Shown here: in pieces, positions 1 through 7,835 of the stretch | Layout of the letters: each line of letters begins with the position of its first letter | How positions within the stretch are numbered: position 1 is the stretch's first letter | Source: Actinomycetota bacterium | Lineage (GTDB): Bacteria; Actinomycetota; Actinomycetes; Nanopelagicales; Nanopelagicaceae | Assembly (NCBI GenBank): GCA_009700405.1 | Contig: WLMD01000019.1 | Coordinates: 1 to 18,492, forward strand | Length of the DNA stretch: 18,492 nucleotides | Direction: 5' to 3' | The notes under the pieces: generated by a model | What the model was told of the DNA's origin: nothing | The model's input: only the letters and a program-made list of their open reading frames with translations | Databases searched by the model: none | Position numbers and translations under genes: made by a program

Positions 1-331
1 TCACTCCTGCTCGAGAAAGTTTTTCTGTTGCAGCCGCTAGAACTTCAAGTGAGGCAACTAAGTCTCCGCCGGGCATCATGAGATCCCCTGCATCGCGAAC
101 TTTTAATTCTGTGAGCGCATCAACTCGCAAGGCCATATGTGGACGCTCTCCGTCATGCGGCAAATAATCGCCAGCGCGGATTGCTTGAGGACCGAACTTT
201 GCACCCGAGCGATAGGACGTTCCACTATCAATGGGAGCGCCAAGAATGACAACATCTGAGTCGGCATAGGAAGCCGGATCATCTATGTCGCAACGAGGAA
301 TCCCTAAAAAGGTGAAATCAGGTCCATACAT
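1..331 (-). CDS. speB: Agmatinase (SpeB, ureohydrolase family), N-terminal part, cut by the left window edge
   Basis: About 110 N-terminal residues are visible and the gene continues beyond base 1. Agmatinases are cytoplasmic Mn-dependent enzymes that split agmatine into putrescine and urea. The visible part starts MYGPDFTFLGIPR, continues with a DDPASYADSDVVILGAP strand and then the conserved stretch SGTSYRSGAKFGPQAIR, all typical of the beginning of the ureohydrolase fold in actinobacterial agmatinases. The metal-binding Asp/His motifs lie further downstream, outside the window, so activity cannot be judged. The ATG at 331 follows a weak GGAAAT; an in-frame GTG at 349 would add six residues and cannot be excluded. 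The gene follows the secreted-protein gene on the same strand after about 60 bp with no clear terminator between them. Its product, putrescine, is the expected substrate of genes further right, which supports the call. Guanidinobutyrase or another ureohydrolase is the main alternative. Confidence 0.85.
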   Translation of the reverse strand, partial: MYGPDFTFLGIPRCDIDDPASYADSDVVILGAPIDSGTSYRSGAKFGPQAIRAGDYLPHDGERPHMALRVDALTELKVRDAGDLMMPGGDLVASLEVLAAATEKLSRAGV

Positions 332-391
332 ATTTCCATGGTTAGTCACGTCTTAAGGGTAGTCCATCGCCACGCGAGAGTTAGTGACCGC

Positions 392-2002
392 CTAGAAAGC
401 TCGAATGGCGCGGACATAGCCCAACTGAGCTTTGTATCCGGCAGTCTTACTGCCTCCATCGAAGTACATAACCATGGCACCTTGATCATTCTGGATCATT
501 ACATCCGGTGGTCCAGAATTAGGATCCACTATCCAGTGCACGGAAGAAGCCCAGTAATAGCCTGTCACGGGGTTTGGAACTGCGCCATCCAAAAAGCCTA
601 GCAATTGTGATTGTCCTGCCCACACATTGCACGGAGATGCATCTGTAACCCACGGTTGTCCGTTGACATATTTACACAGTTGATTAAGTTCTGCGATATT
701 GGGTAGATACCAATCGTTCTTACTTCCGCCATCATAGTTACGTGCTGCACCTGCTGCGGTAGTGATGCCGTTTGGTTGCAAAACAATTGCAATTGAATTC
801 ATAAATCCGAGTCCAACGTGGGTGTTGATATTTAGCGAGTCGTCAATAATTCCAGGAACGTTTGAAAGTGACTGTGACCAGATTAACGTAGGGTCAGATA
901 GACCTGCCCACGTACTTGGAGCAACTTCTAGATCATGGCAAAGCCCCCCACCAAGTCCTGCTGTCGCACTAAAAGTTGGGCCACAGTTGAAGCCAGCTGC
1001 ACTGTGATAAAAAACGGTTCCATTGCCAGGGCCCGTATTCCCAACACTGCAAGTTCCGCCGGTGGCACAAGACGGCGCACTCACGACCACAGTTGTCGAG
1101 GCTTGACCACTATTGCCTGCTACATCTTCTCCTGTAACGGTGAAGGCATGAGAGCCGGCATCAAGTGCTCCAATTGCAAAAGGAGAAGAACATGAAACCG
1201 CAGAATTACTATCCAGTTTGCAGGTAAAAGTGATGGCAGTTCCAGGTGATGAAGTTTCAGTCCATGAGGCGCTATAGGAAGGTCCAGGACCAATTAGCAG
1301 ATTAGTAATTACTGGAGCTAGGTGATCGATAGTAAAAGTAAATGAAGCCGTTGGACCTTGCACGCCAGAAACGATTTGGTAAACATGAAAAGCGTGAATG
1401 CCATCAGCTAAGGATCGCGTCTGGAAGACAGATGTACATGTAGTTGCCACATCTGAATCAACGTAACACCAGAGGCCACCCTGATTCGGTGAACCAAAAT
1501 AAAATCTTGGCGTAGGATTACTAGTGACTGGTTGATTGAAAGCTGAAATAGATACGGTAGGTAATCCCGTTACGAAACTTATTTTGCCTGACTCTTCTGA
1601 ACTGTAATAAGTGCCTGCAACTTGATTTGATTCTTTTGAATTGGATTTATTGACTGCGTTACCAATCGCCTGAACGGTGATCTTGTAAGTCTTACCCGGA
1701 ATCAAATCAGCGACACTACCGCCGGATGTGAAAGGCGTAATCGTTCTCAAAGGGCGCTCTCCAGAACTCGCATAGAGACGAACTGCGTAAGAAGAGGCCG
1801 AGACTTGATGTAACACGGCATTGAAAGTAACCACTACTGAAATAGGAGTTGCGTTTAAGGAGATCCCCTTTGGTGAAGCCAGCTTGCTAGCGCGATAAGA
1901 GTTTGCGTCATCGGCAAGTGCAAGATTGACTAGGCTTGAATAGCCCAGAAGGAGGGCAATCATCGCGAGGAATGCAGCAACTTTTGAATAGCGCACTTTC
2001 AT
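392..2002 (-). CDS. Secreted protein with FN3/Ig-like domains and C-terminal DUF1566 (Lcl_C) domain
   Basis: This 536-residue protein is probably exported by Sec. It has a basic start (MKVRYSK), a hydrophobic core at about residues 8-28 and a likely cleavage site after ALA at 30. Residues 44-140 look like a fibronectin type III module. Residues 147-226 and 228-310 look like two bacterial Ig-like modules, with paired cysteines and the closing motif HAFTVTGEDVAGNSG. The C-terminal region, about 325-536, resembles the DUF1566/Lcl_C domain: NDWYLPNIAELNQLC near 429-443, YYWASS near 482 and the end YVRAIRAF. Such domains are found in cell-surface and adhesin-like proteins and their ligand is generally unknown. 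No cell-wall sorting signal or C-terminal membrane anchor is visible, so it may be released or held non-covalently. An AGGAAG ribosome site lies just before the ATG at 2002. It interrupts a polyamine gene neighbourhood without an obvious link. Confidence 0.8.
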   Translation of the reverse strand: MKVRYSKVAAFLAMIALLLGYSSLVNLALADDANSYRASKLASPKGISLNATPISVVVTFNAVLHQVSASSYAVRLYASSGERPLRTITPFTSGGSVADLIPGKTYKITVQAIGNAVNKSNSKESNQVAGTYYSSEESGKISFVTGLPTVSISAFNQPVTSNPTPRFYFGSPNQGGLWCYVDSDVATTCTSVFQTRSLADGIHAFHVYQIVSGVQGPTASFTFTIDHLAPVITNLLIGPGPSYSASWTETSSPGTAITFTCKLDSNSAVSCSSPFAIGALDAGSHAFTVTGEDVAGNSGQASTTVVVSAPSCATGGTCSVGNTGPGNGTVFYHSAAGFNCGPTFSATAGLGGGLCHDLEVAPSTWAGLSDPTLIWSQSLSNVPGIIDDSLNINTHVGLGFMNSIAIVLQPNGITTAAGAARNYDGGSKNDWYLPNIAELNQLCKYVNGQPWVTDASPCNVWAGQSQLLGFLDGAVPNPVTGYYWASSVHWIVDPNSGPPDVMIQNDQGAMVMYFDGGSKTAGYKAQLGYVRAIRAF

Positions 2003-2067
2003 CTACTTCCTGTTAATTTCCTTCACGTAAAATGAAGTACTGACCCAATCTCAAATGTGTCGGAGCA

Positions 2068-2081
2068 CCGAGCACGCTCGG
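2068..2081. repeat. Short GC-rich hairpin between oxidoreductase and secreted-protein genes
   Basis: CCGAG and CTCGG pair around a CACG loop. It sits about 120 bp downstream of the stop codon of the oxidoreductase gene at 2199-3611. It could end that transcript, but no T-run follows on either strand, so a terminator role is only a guess. Confidence 0.25.
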
Positions 2082-2122
2082 CCCCTAATTCTGAGTGGTA
2101 GTACCCATAACTACAATAGTTT

Positions 2123-2140
2123 TCTGGGGATATCTCCAGA
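2123..2140. repeat. 18-bp near-perfect palindrome TCTGGGGATATCTCCAGA
   Basis: The two halves are complementary apart from one G/T pair, centred on GATATC. It lies in the 196-bp gap (2003-2198) between the stop of the oxidoreductase gene and the start of the secreted-protein gene, about 120 bp upstream of the latter. It may be an operator or a short transcript hairpin. Otherwise the gap holds nothing recognisable; no convincing promoter was found. Confidence 0.3.
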
Positions 2141-2198
2141 TTTGATGGCATGGGAAAGCTCTAGAAGTAGATCTGTGAGCGTGGACTGCGGTCAGGGA

Positions 2199-3611
2199 CT
2201 AAGAATCGAAACCCAGGCCTAAACGATCTAAGAACTTAAGCCAAAGGTTACGACGGCCTTCATTGTTATCGGCTCGATAGATAGACCATTGGGTGATGCG
2301 AATGAAGATAAAACGGAAAGGTTCTGGTGGGAATGGCATTGGGCGTTTGCGAACCATCTTAAGTCGCGTCGCTTCGCTATCTACCCCGTCTAGCAAATCT
2401 AACATTGTGGATGCACCAAAGCGCGTGGCTCCAACTCCAAGACCTGTGTAACCAAGCACGTAGGCAACTTTCCCTTTATGGGTCGTCCCCCACAGTGGCG
2501 AGAATCGCGTGCATGTATCAATCGCGCCACCCCACCCATGCGTGAATGAAATACCTTCTAACTGCGGAAAGGTCTTTAGGAAATTCTCGGCAAGGGTTGC
2601 GTAAATTTCAGGGCTGAATTCATATTCGTATCTGACTTTGCCGCGGAAGTTATAGATGGCTTCATAGCCACCCCAAAGAATGCATCCGTCATTGGTTAGT
2701 CGGTAGTAGTGGAATTGATTTCCCGCATCCGATAAACCTTCTCTGCCATTCCAGCCAATGCTTGCTCTTTGTTCTGGAGTGAGTGGTTCGGTCACTAATT
2801 GATAGTCGTAGACGGGAACCACATATTTACGAGCACTGCGGACTAAGGATTTAAATACGTTCGTTGCAAGAGCAACTTTCTTAGCTTTAATCGTGCCATA
2901 TGCAGAATGAACGATGACATGATCTTTTTCATATTCAAGCCATTCAACTTTGGAGTTTTCAAAAATGCGCACACCCAAAGAAAGGCAAACCTTCTCTAGT
3001 CCCCAAACGAGGCGCGCGGGATCAACGAGGGCAGTTCCATCGTGATCAAAAAGCGCGCCAACATAAATTGGTGACTTGACTCTGGCTTGAACTTCTTCTT
3101 TAGAGAGAAGCTCAACGTTGTCACCATAACTATTGCGAAGGGCCGCTTCTTCTTTCATTCCTTCAAGTTGCCATGGAGCCACAGCTACTCGAAGTTCTCC
3201 CGTGCGTTCCCAATCACAATCGATACCGTATTTAACAATTGTTTCTTCAATCGCATCATGGTTTTCGCGACCAAGGCGTTCGATAATCTGCATTTCATCT
3301 TTGTAGCGCGCGTAACCATTGATAAATCCGTGGGTCAACGAGGAATTACAGAATCCACCATTTCGACCTGATGCACCTGCTCCAGTTTCGCGTTGTTCAA
3401 TGATAATTACTTCGCGTTCAGGATTACGCTCCTTAGCAAGTAAGGCGGTCCATAAGCCGGTGTATCCAGCGCCCACGATGCATAAGTCAGTGGTGATGTC
3501 GCCGATAAGGGCAGAGTGGGATTCAGGTTCGAGCGGATCAGCATCAAGCCAGTAAAGAGTGGGTTGAAGATCAGCTAAATGACGAAGAACGAAAGGGTCG
3601 ATGGTGGCCAT
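2199..3611 (-). CDS. FAD-dependent amine oxidoreductase, DAO family, PuuB-like (copy 1)
   Basis: This 470-residue flavoprotein belongs to the D-amino-acid-oxidase (DAO) fold family, probably cytoplasmic. The FAD-binding beta-alpha-beta unit is clear: GAGYTG at 47-52, an acidic residue at 72 (IIEQ) and GASGRNGG at 79-86, a motif typical of gamma-glutamylputrescine oxidase (PuuB)-like proteins. A second conserved block, THGWGGAIDTCTR, lies around residues 359-371, followed by a glycine-rich FAD contact (GYTGLGVG). Family members oxidise a C-N bond of an amine to an aldehyde plus ammonia and pass electrons to oxygen or another acceptor. It follows potC by 132 bp, so a polyamine or its derivative is a likely substrate. 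No PuuA or PuuD gene is in the window, so gamma-glutamylputrescine as substrate is unproven. The ATG at 3611 is the only reasonable start, because an in-frame TAA lies just upstream; it has no adjacent ribosome site (see the leader at 3619-3682). Confidence 0.85.
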   Translation of the reverse strand: MATIDPFVLRHLADLQPTLYWLDADPLEPESHSALIGDITTDLCIVGAGYTGLWTALLAKERNPEREVIIIEQRETGAGASGRNGGFCNSSLTHGFINGYARYKDEMQIIERLGRENHDAIEETIVKYGIDCDWERTGELRVAVAPWQLEGMKEEAALRNSYGDNVELLSKEEVQARVKSPIYVGALFDHDGTALVDPARLVWGLEKVCLSLGVRIFENSKVEWLEYEKDHVIVHSAYGTIKAKKVALATNVFKSLVRSARKYVVPVYDYQLVTEPLTPEQRASIGWNGREGLSDAGNQFHYYRLTNDGCILWGGYEAIYNFRGKVRYEYEFSPEIYATLAENFLKTFPQLEGISFTHGWGGAIDTCTRFSPLWGTTHKGKVAYVLGYTGLGVGATRFGASTMLDLLDGVDSEATRLKMVRKRPMPFPPEPFRFIFIRITQWSIYRADNNEGRRNLWLKFLDRLGLGFDS

Positions 3612-3618
3612 CGCGCAG

Positions 3619-3682
3619 CCGGCTTAGCGCCGGACTCACCCCTTTACCTACATTCACAGTTGGCCCGGGTCCTCCGGAGTCC
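3619..3682 (-). promoter_or_regulatory. Structured mRNA leader of oxidoreductase copy 1, with Shine-Dalgarno inside competing hairpins
   Basis: On the minus strand the only good ribosome-binding sequence, AAAGGGGTG, lies more than 20 nt before the ATG at 3611. Between them is a hairpin, CCGGC-GCTAA-GCCGG (bases 3633-3619); if it folds, the GGGG is brought to about 7 nt from the start codon. The same stretch can pair differently. GGACTC (3682-3677) plus ACCC (3670-3667) match GGGT (3641-3638) plus GAGTCC (3637-3632), giving a 10-bp helix with a 6-nt bulge that would bury the ribosome site. The two structures share the bases at 3632-3633 and exclude each other. This looks like a translational switch, but folding and any ligand are inference. 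It matches no riboswitch class I could recognise. Confidence 0.45.
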
Positions 3683-3694
3683 TACCCCAAAGTG

Positions 3695-3712
3695 TTAAGC
3701 CCTTCGGCTTAA
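3695..3712 (-). terminator. Candidate hairpin terminator or attenuator after potC
   Basis: TTAAGCC and GGCTTAA form a perfect 7-bp stem with a 4-nt loop, 32 bp beyond the potC stop codon on the minus strand. A second small stem, AGGGC/GCCCT with a 7-nt loop, overlaps the stop codon itself (3728-3744). Neither is followed by a real T-run (the sequence after the first is CACTTTGG), so partial read-through into the oxidoreductase gene is plausible. Confidence 0.3.
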
Positions 3713-3743
3713 TTGTTCGCTTTAGATAGGGCAAATATAGCCC

Positions 3744-4529
3744 TTAAACGCGATTCTTCCTATTCGACACGAATTGGCCTGTAAGAACGATAGCCAACGC
3801 GAGAATAAACATCGTGGATCCGATGACATTTGCCTGAGGCGGGATACCGCGTGCGGAGGAAATATAAACAAACTTCGGAAATGTTGTGAGTGTGCCTGAG
3901 TTGAAGTTTGTAATGATGAAATCGTCAAAGGAGAGAGAAAATGCCAAAAGCGCTGCGCCAAAAATTCCTGGCATCACAAGTGGAAGTGTTACGCGACGAA
4001 ATGTTTCGGCCTCCGTTGCGTAGAGATCCATTGCAGCTTCTTCTAACTTGGGATCAAGGCTTGCAATACGGGCCTTAACGGTTACAACAACGAATGAGAT
4101 ACAAAACATCACGTGCGCGATAACTGTTGGCCAGAAACCTGGATTGATTCCAAGATTCAAAAACATTGCGAGCAGTGATGCTCCAAGAACAATTTCAGGT
4201 GTTGCCATCGGCAAGAAGATCAGCAAGTTAACTGAAGAGCGTCCGCGAAAGCGATGCCGGCCTAACGCAAAAGCAATCATTGTTCCGAGAATTGTTGCAA
4301 TTAAGGTGGATATGCCACCAATTTTTAGCGAGTTACCCAGGGCGTTACAAACTTGAGGGGCGCCGCATGGGTTCTGCCAATTCGCAAAAGTGAATCCACG
4401 CCATGTGAGATTGCTTTTACCAGCATTGTTAAATGAGAAAGCCATTGTGTAGGCAATCGGAATAAAGAGATAAACAAATGCAAGGAAGGCATATACCTTG
4501 ATGAGGTTCTTGGAGAGCCAACGTTTCAT
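3744..4529 (-). CDS. potC: Spermidine/putrescine ABC transporter permease PotC
   Basis: This is a 261-residue inner-membrane permease of a polyamine importer, close to the usual PotC length. About six hydrophobic segments are visible, near residues 11-31, 68-90, 101-125, 132-152, 185-205 and 234-252. The cytoplasmic EAA loop that contacts the ATPase is clear at 163-183 (EEAAMDLYATEAETFRRVTLP region). The FSFDDFIIT-type sequence after it (here SLSFDDFIITNF) is characteristic of PotC-like permeases. Its ATG overlaps the potB stop by four bases (ATGA), which indicates translational coupling. It is the last transporter gene of the potDABC order and is followed by hairpins and the amine oxidoreductase gene. 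Polyamine specificity rests on the family match and on the catabolic neighbours; other small cationic amines are possible. Confidence 0.92.
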   Translation of the reverse strand: MKRWLSKNLIKVYAFLAFVYLFIPIAYTMAFSFNNAGKSNLTWRGFTFANWQNPCGAPQVCNALGNSLKIGGISTLIATILGTMIAFALGRHRFRGRSSVNLLIFLPMATPEIVLGASLLAMFLNLGINPGFWPTVIAHVMFCISFVVVTVKARIASLDPKLEEAAMDLYATEAETFRRVTLPLVMPGIFGAALLAFSLSFDDFIITNFNSGTLTTFPKFVYISSARGIPPQANVIGSTMFILALAIVLTGQFVSNRKNRV

Positions 4530-5422
4530 ACGAGCTCCTCCGTACCTGCACGGCGAACATAAACCATGACCATGATCAAGATCGCTGCCATCAACATAAA
4601 AGAAAGCGCTGCAGCGGTTGGGTAATCGACGATGTCAAAGAATCGGGATTCGATGACATTTCCAATCATCTTCGTTCGTGGATTACCAAGAAGTGTCGCG
4701 TTGATGTAGTCACCCGCTGCTGGGATAAATGTAAGCAAGGTTCCGGCAACGACACCAGGAAGCGAAAGTGGAAAAGTCACTTTTCGAAAAGTTGTGATTC
4801 CGTTCGCGTAAAGGTCAGAAGAGGCTTCCAAAGTGCGTGGATCAATTCTCTCGAGGCTTGCATAGAGAGGAAGGGTCATGAAGGGCAAGAAGTTATAGGT
4901 CATGCCGGTAACGACAGCGAAAGCACTTGCAGTGAGGCCGCTCTGTGGCCCCAAAATATGCAAGAACTTCAATACCGCAACTACGGGACCTTCATTGCCC
5001 AGAATCTGTTTCCATGCAACGGTACGCAAAAGGAATGAAGTGAAAAATGGGGCAACCACAAGCACTAGTAAAAGGTTCTTCCACTTGCCAGATTTAAAGG
5101 CGATTGCATAGGCAAGTGGGTAAGAAATCGCTAAAGCCAAAACTGTTGCGATGAAGGCAAAGAAGAATGAGCGCAAGAACTGATCTCGGGCGCCCGAAAA
5201 TGCATCGATGTAGTTGGCAAAACGAAAAGTTTGAACATATACGCCTACTTCACCGCTATCCCCTGGTGTTTGAGTACTTGTACCTGCAAGGTTGATGAGT
5301 GGAAAAATGAAAAACATGGCCAGCCAAGCAAGACCTGGAATCAGTAAAAGATATGGAGTGCTCGGCCTCTTGATGCCTCGAACAACACTCGAACGTTTAG
5401 AGACTGCAGCTACAAATGCCAT
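4526..5422 (-). CDS. potB: Spermidine/putrescine ABC transporter permease PotB
   Basis: This 298-residue permease partners PotC in the membrane channel of the importer. Hydrophobic segments are seen near 23-45, 84-108, 116-133, 163-187, 217-235 and 270-290. The EAA loop lies at about 199-219 (EASSDLYANGITTFRKVTFPL region), and the sequence FIPAAGDYINATLLG near 232-246 is typical of PotB-like subunits. The first 20 residues are basic and cytoplasmic. Its start ATG overlaps the potA stop codon by one base (TAATG), and its own stop overlaps the potC start, so potA, potB and potC should be translated together. Length is near that of the Escherichia coli protein. Confidence in the family is high; the exact transported amine is inferred. 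Confidence 0.92.
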   Translation of the reverse strand: MAFVAAVSKRSSVVRGIKRPSTPYLLLIPGLAWLAMFFIFPLINLAGTSTQTPGDSGEVGVYVQTFRFANYIDAFSGARDQFLRSFFFAFIATVLALAISYPLAYAIAFKSGKWKNLLLVLVVAPFFTSFLLRTVAWKQILGNEGPVVAVLKFLHILGPQSGLTASAFAVVTGMTYNFLPFMTLPLYASLERIDPRTLEASSDLYANGITTFRKVTFPLSLPGVVAGTLLTFIPAAGDYINATLLGNPRTKMIGNVIESRFFDIVDYPTAAALSFMLMAAILIMVMVYVRRAGTEELV

Positions 5423-6558
5423 TATTCCTCGTCAGGGTTAACGGAGGTACCAGCATCGACATCGGCAGTTCCGTCCAGTGCGAAAGTAAATTGAGGCTTC
5501 CAAGAAAGTGAGACCGTGTCACCTTTTTGCAAGTGTGAAGCTCCACCATCATTTTGTTCAAAGACGGCAAGTTCTTGCCCCCATGGCATTTGAACTTGAA
5601 ATTGCGTACTAACGCCGACGAAGGAAATGTCAGTAATGATTCCGCCGCCGAGGGTATTTTCCTCAGCATGCTCAAGTGAGATTTTCTCTGGTCGAATGCC
5701 AATAAGCACGCTATTTTCATGATTGTCGGCTGCAAAATCTCGATTGGCAGGAACGATTATTCGATTGCCATGCACGGATACCAGAAGGTCATCCCCACTT
5801 GTTCCTTCAACTTTTCCTTTTACCAAGTTGGACTGCCCAAGGAAGTTTGCAACGAAAACGGTACGTGGTGATTCATAGAGCTCAACGGGTGTTCCCATCT
5901 GCTCAATTCGTCCTTCATTCATAACGGCAATCGTGTCGGCCATGGTCATGGCTTCTTCTTGGTCATGTGTTACATGCACGAAGGTCAATCCAACTTCGGT
6001 TTGAATCCACTTCAACTCAATCTGCATCTGACGGCGCAACTTAAGATCGAGGGCGCCGAGTGGCTCATCCAAAAGCAGTAACGCAGGACGGTTCACAATT
6101 GCACGAGCAACAGCAATTCTTTGTTGTTGCCCACCTGAAAGTTGAACAGGTTTCCTGCCTGCAAGATGGCCGAGCTCTACGAGTTCGAGAACCTTAGTGA
6201 CTTGCTCCTTTACATCCTTAATCCCACGACGACGCAAACCGAAAGCTACGTTTTCAAAGATAGTAAGGTGTGGGAAAAGTGCATAGTTTTGGAACACAGT
6301 ATTAACCGGACGTGCGTACGGCTTGGCGTAGGTAATGTCGGTAGGACCAATTGCAATCTTTCCCGACGTTGGTTCTTCTAATCCGGCAATCATTCGAAGA
6401 GTTGTAGTTTTTCCGCATCCTGATGGTCCAAGCAAGGCAAAGAATGAACCCTCTGGAATAAGCAGAGATAAATCATCAACTGCGCGAAAATCACCAAACT
6501 CTTTCACCAAATTGGTGAGGTTTAAATCGCCTTTAGTCGAGGCTGCCGCGTCGACCAC
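5422..6558 (-). CDS. potA: Spermidine/putrescine ABC transporter ATP-binding protein PotA
   Basis: This 378-residue ATPase powers the importer from the cytoplasmic face. All motifs are intact: Walker A GPSGCGKTT at 44-52, Q-loop around Q90, signature LSGGQQQR at 140-147, Walker B LLLLDEP ending at 166, D-loop GALD, and the switch His198 in VHVTHDQ. Residues from about 235 to 370 form the C-terminal TOBE-type regulatory domain found in PotA/MalK-like ATPases. The start codon is a GTG that overlaps the potD stop (TAGTG), a form of translational coupling; no other start is needed for full family length. The C-terminal tail is acidic. It is well conserved and shows no sign of damage. Confidence 0.94.
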   Translation of the reverse strand: MVDAAASTKGDLNLTNLVKEFGDFRAVDDLSLLIPEGSFFALLGPSGCGKTTTLRMIAGLEEPTSGKIAIGPTDITYAKPYARPVNTVFQNYALFPHLTIFENVAFGLRRRGIKDVKEQVTKVLELVELGHLAGRKPVQLSGGQQQRIAVARAIVNRPALLLLDEPLGALDLKLRRQMQIELKWIQTEVGLTFVHVTHDQEEAMTMADTIAVMNEGRIEQMGTPVELYESPRTVFVANFLGQSNLVKGKVEGTSGDDLLVSVHGNRIIVPANRDFAADNHENSVLIGIRPEKISLEHAEENTLGGGIITDISFVGVSTQFQVQMPWGQELAVFEQNDGGASHLQKGDTVSLSWKPQFTFALDGTADVDAGTSVNPDEE

Positions 6559-7760
6559 TAGTTGCCAGTGGCCTTCTGGAAAGCAGTCTGGTACTTAGTT
6601 TCATCTGCTGGGCTTAACGCAGCAAAAACTTTTACCTTGGATAGGGCAGCTGCATCAGGGAATATGTATGGGCTAGCAGCCAAGGTTGGATCAATCTTTT
6701 CCATCTCAGCTTGAGCGCCTTCAACAGGGCAAATGTAATTTACATATGCAGCAACTTGAGCCGCAACAGCAGGATCGTAGTAATTATTAATGACTGCTTC
6801 AGCATTTTTCTTATGTGGTGAGGTGGAAGGAATCATCATGTTGTCACTCCATAGAGTTCCACCGCTGTCAGGGACTGCAAAGTCGAATTTACCTTTGTTT
6901 TCAGTTGCTAACTGGAAGAGATCTCCAGACCAGCCAATAACAGCAATCGCATCACCCGAAATGAGGTCCTCCTTGTAGGAGTTGCCCTTCACTTGACGAA
7001 TGAAGCCATCAGAAATTTTTGCTTCAAGGAAATCAACAGCGTTCATGAATTGGTCTTCAGTGAATGCGGCCGAACAATCCACACCTTGGTACTGCATGAT
7101 GATTCCCATTGTGTCGCGCATTTCAGAAAGAACTTCAATGCGACCTTTATTTGCAGGCGCAAAAAGATCATCAACGGAATGGACGCCCTTTGGTAGTAAT
7201 TCTTTATTCCAACCGAATCCAGCAAAACCTGTCTGCCAGGTCAGCGAGTTGGTTCGACCTGGATCGAATGCAACATCTTGAAGGACTGGAAGAATATTTG
7301 CTTTGTTTGGGATGTTCGCTGCATCAAATGCTTGTGTGTAACCTAAACGAATCCAGCGTCCTGCCATCCAGTCGGTAAGAGTGACAATGTCGTAACCGAT
7401 ATCTTTACCAAGTTTTAATTGACCGGCGACTTTTCCGTAGAAAGTGTTGTTATCGTCTACATCTTCAGCATAGGTAACTTCTATGCCCGATGACTTTTGG
7501 AAAGCGTCGAGTGTTGGATAATTCTTAGCATCTGAGTCGTAATCCAAATATAAAGTCCAGTTTGCCCAACGAGCGACTTTTTCTGTATCCGATAGATCTT
7601 TCACTGCCGCAGCAGTATCCGAAGAAGTAGATTTTGTTCCACAAGCAGCAAGTAGTCCCGCTGCTCCCAAGCCACCTGCGCCTGCAATAAATCCTCTTCG
7701 CGACATTTGTGCGCGGATAATTGCTCGGGTCTCTGGCGAGATTGGATTAATGGTTGGCAT
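6558..7760 (-). CDS. potD: Polyamine-binding lipoprotein PotD, Tat-type signal
   Basis: This 400-residue substrate-binding protein (SBP family 1, PotD/PotF type) captures the amine outside the membrane and delivers it to PotB/PotC. The N-terminus carries both a twin-arginine motif (SRRGFI at 20-25) and a lipobox, LAAC, with Cys40 as the predicted lipid-modified residue. It is therefore expected to be exported folded through Tat and anchored in the membrane. The body has PotD-like segments such as WANWTLYLDYD near 65-75 and YAEDVDDNNTFYGKV near 96-110. The ATG at 7760 has a good AGGAG site six bases upstream, which supports the long N-region over the internal Met19. It is the first gene of the potDABC unit, with 146 bp of leader. 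Amine preference (putrescine, spermidine or another) cannot be read reliably from the sequence. Confidence 0.92.
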   Translation of the reverse strand: MPTINPISPETRAIIRAQMSRRGFIAGAGGLGAAGLLAACGTKSTSSDTAAAVKDLSDTEKVARWANWTLYLDYDSDAKNYPTLDAFQKSSGIEVTYAEDVDDNNTFYGKVAGQLKLGKDIGYDIVTLTDWMAGRWIRLGYTQAFDAANIPNKANILPVLQDVAFDPGRTNSLTWQTGFAGFGWNKELLPKGVHSVDDLFAPANKGRIEVLSEMRDTMGIIMQYQGVDCSAAFTEDQFMNAVDFLEAKISDGFIRQVKGNSYKEDLISGDAIAVIGWSGDLFQLATENKGKFDFAVPDSGGTLWSDNMMIPSTSPHKKNAEAVINNYYDPAVAAQVAAYVNYICPVEGAQAEMEKIDPTLAASPYIFPDAAALSKVKVFAALSPADETKYQTAFQKATGN

Positions 7761-7819
7761 TACAGCTCCTCATCGTGGTGGTGTTCATTGGTAGAGAGTT
7801 ATCTATCCTTCATTCGTCG

Positions 7820-7835
7820 AGTTCATGGGTGAACT
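7820..7835. promoter_or_regulatory. Inverted repeat AGTTCA-TGGG-TGAACT upstream of potD, possible operator
   Basis: Perfect 6-bp arms flank a 4-bp spacer, 60 bp upstream of the potD start within the 146-bp gap between potD and the aldehyde dehydrogenase gene. A weak -10-like TAGATA lies just downstream of it on the minus strand (about 7800-7805), which would place the repeat inside or next to a promoter. A second, weaker inverted repeat, GTGG-TGAGT-CCAC, lies at 7862-7874. Either could be an operator; neither matches a consensus I recognise. Confidence 0.35.

Noticed and set aside
2068..2081. Hairpin after oxidoreductase copy 1 as a true rho-independent terminator
   Set aside because: Only five base pairs and no T-run on either strand; kept only as a low-confidence repeat.
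3619..3700. Resemblance of GGGGTGAGTCCGG to the GGGGTGAATC element of c-di-AMP (ydaO) riboswitches
   Set aside because: The other conserved blocks of that class (the GUAGGG and the 3' pseudoknot sequence) are missing and the order of helices does not fit.
5397..5735. 112-codon open frame on the minus strand within potA
   Set aside because: It overlaps intact potA coding sequence in another frame and has no family features.
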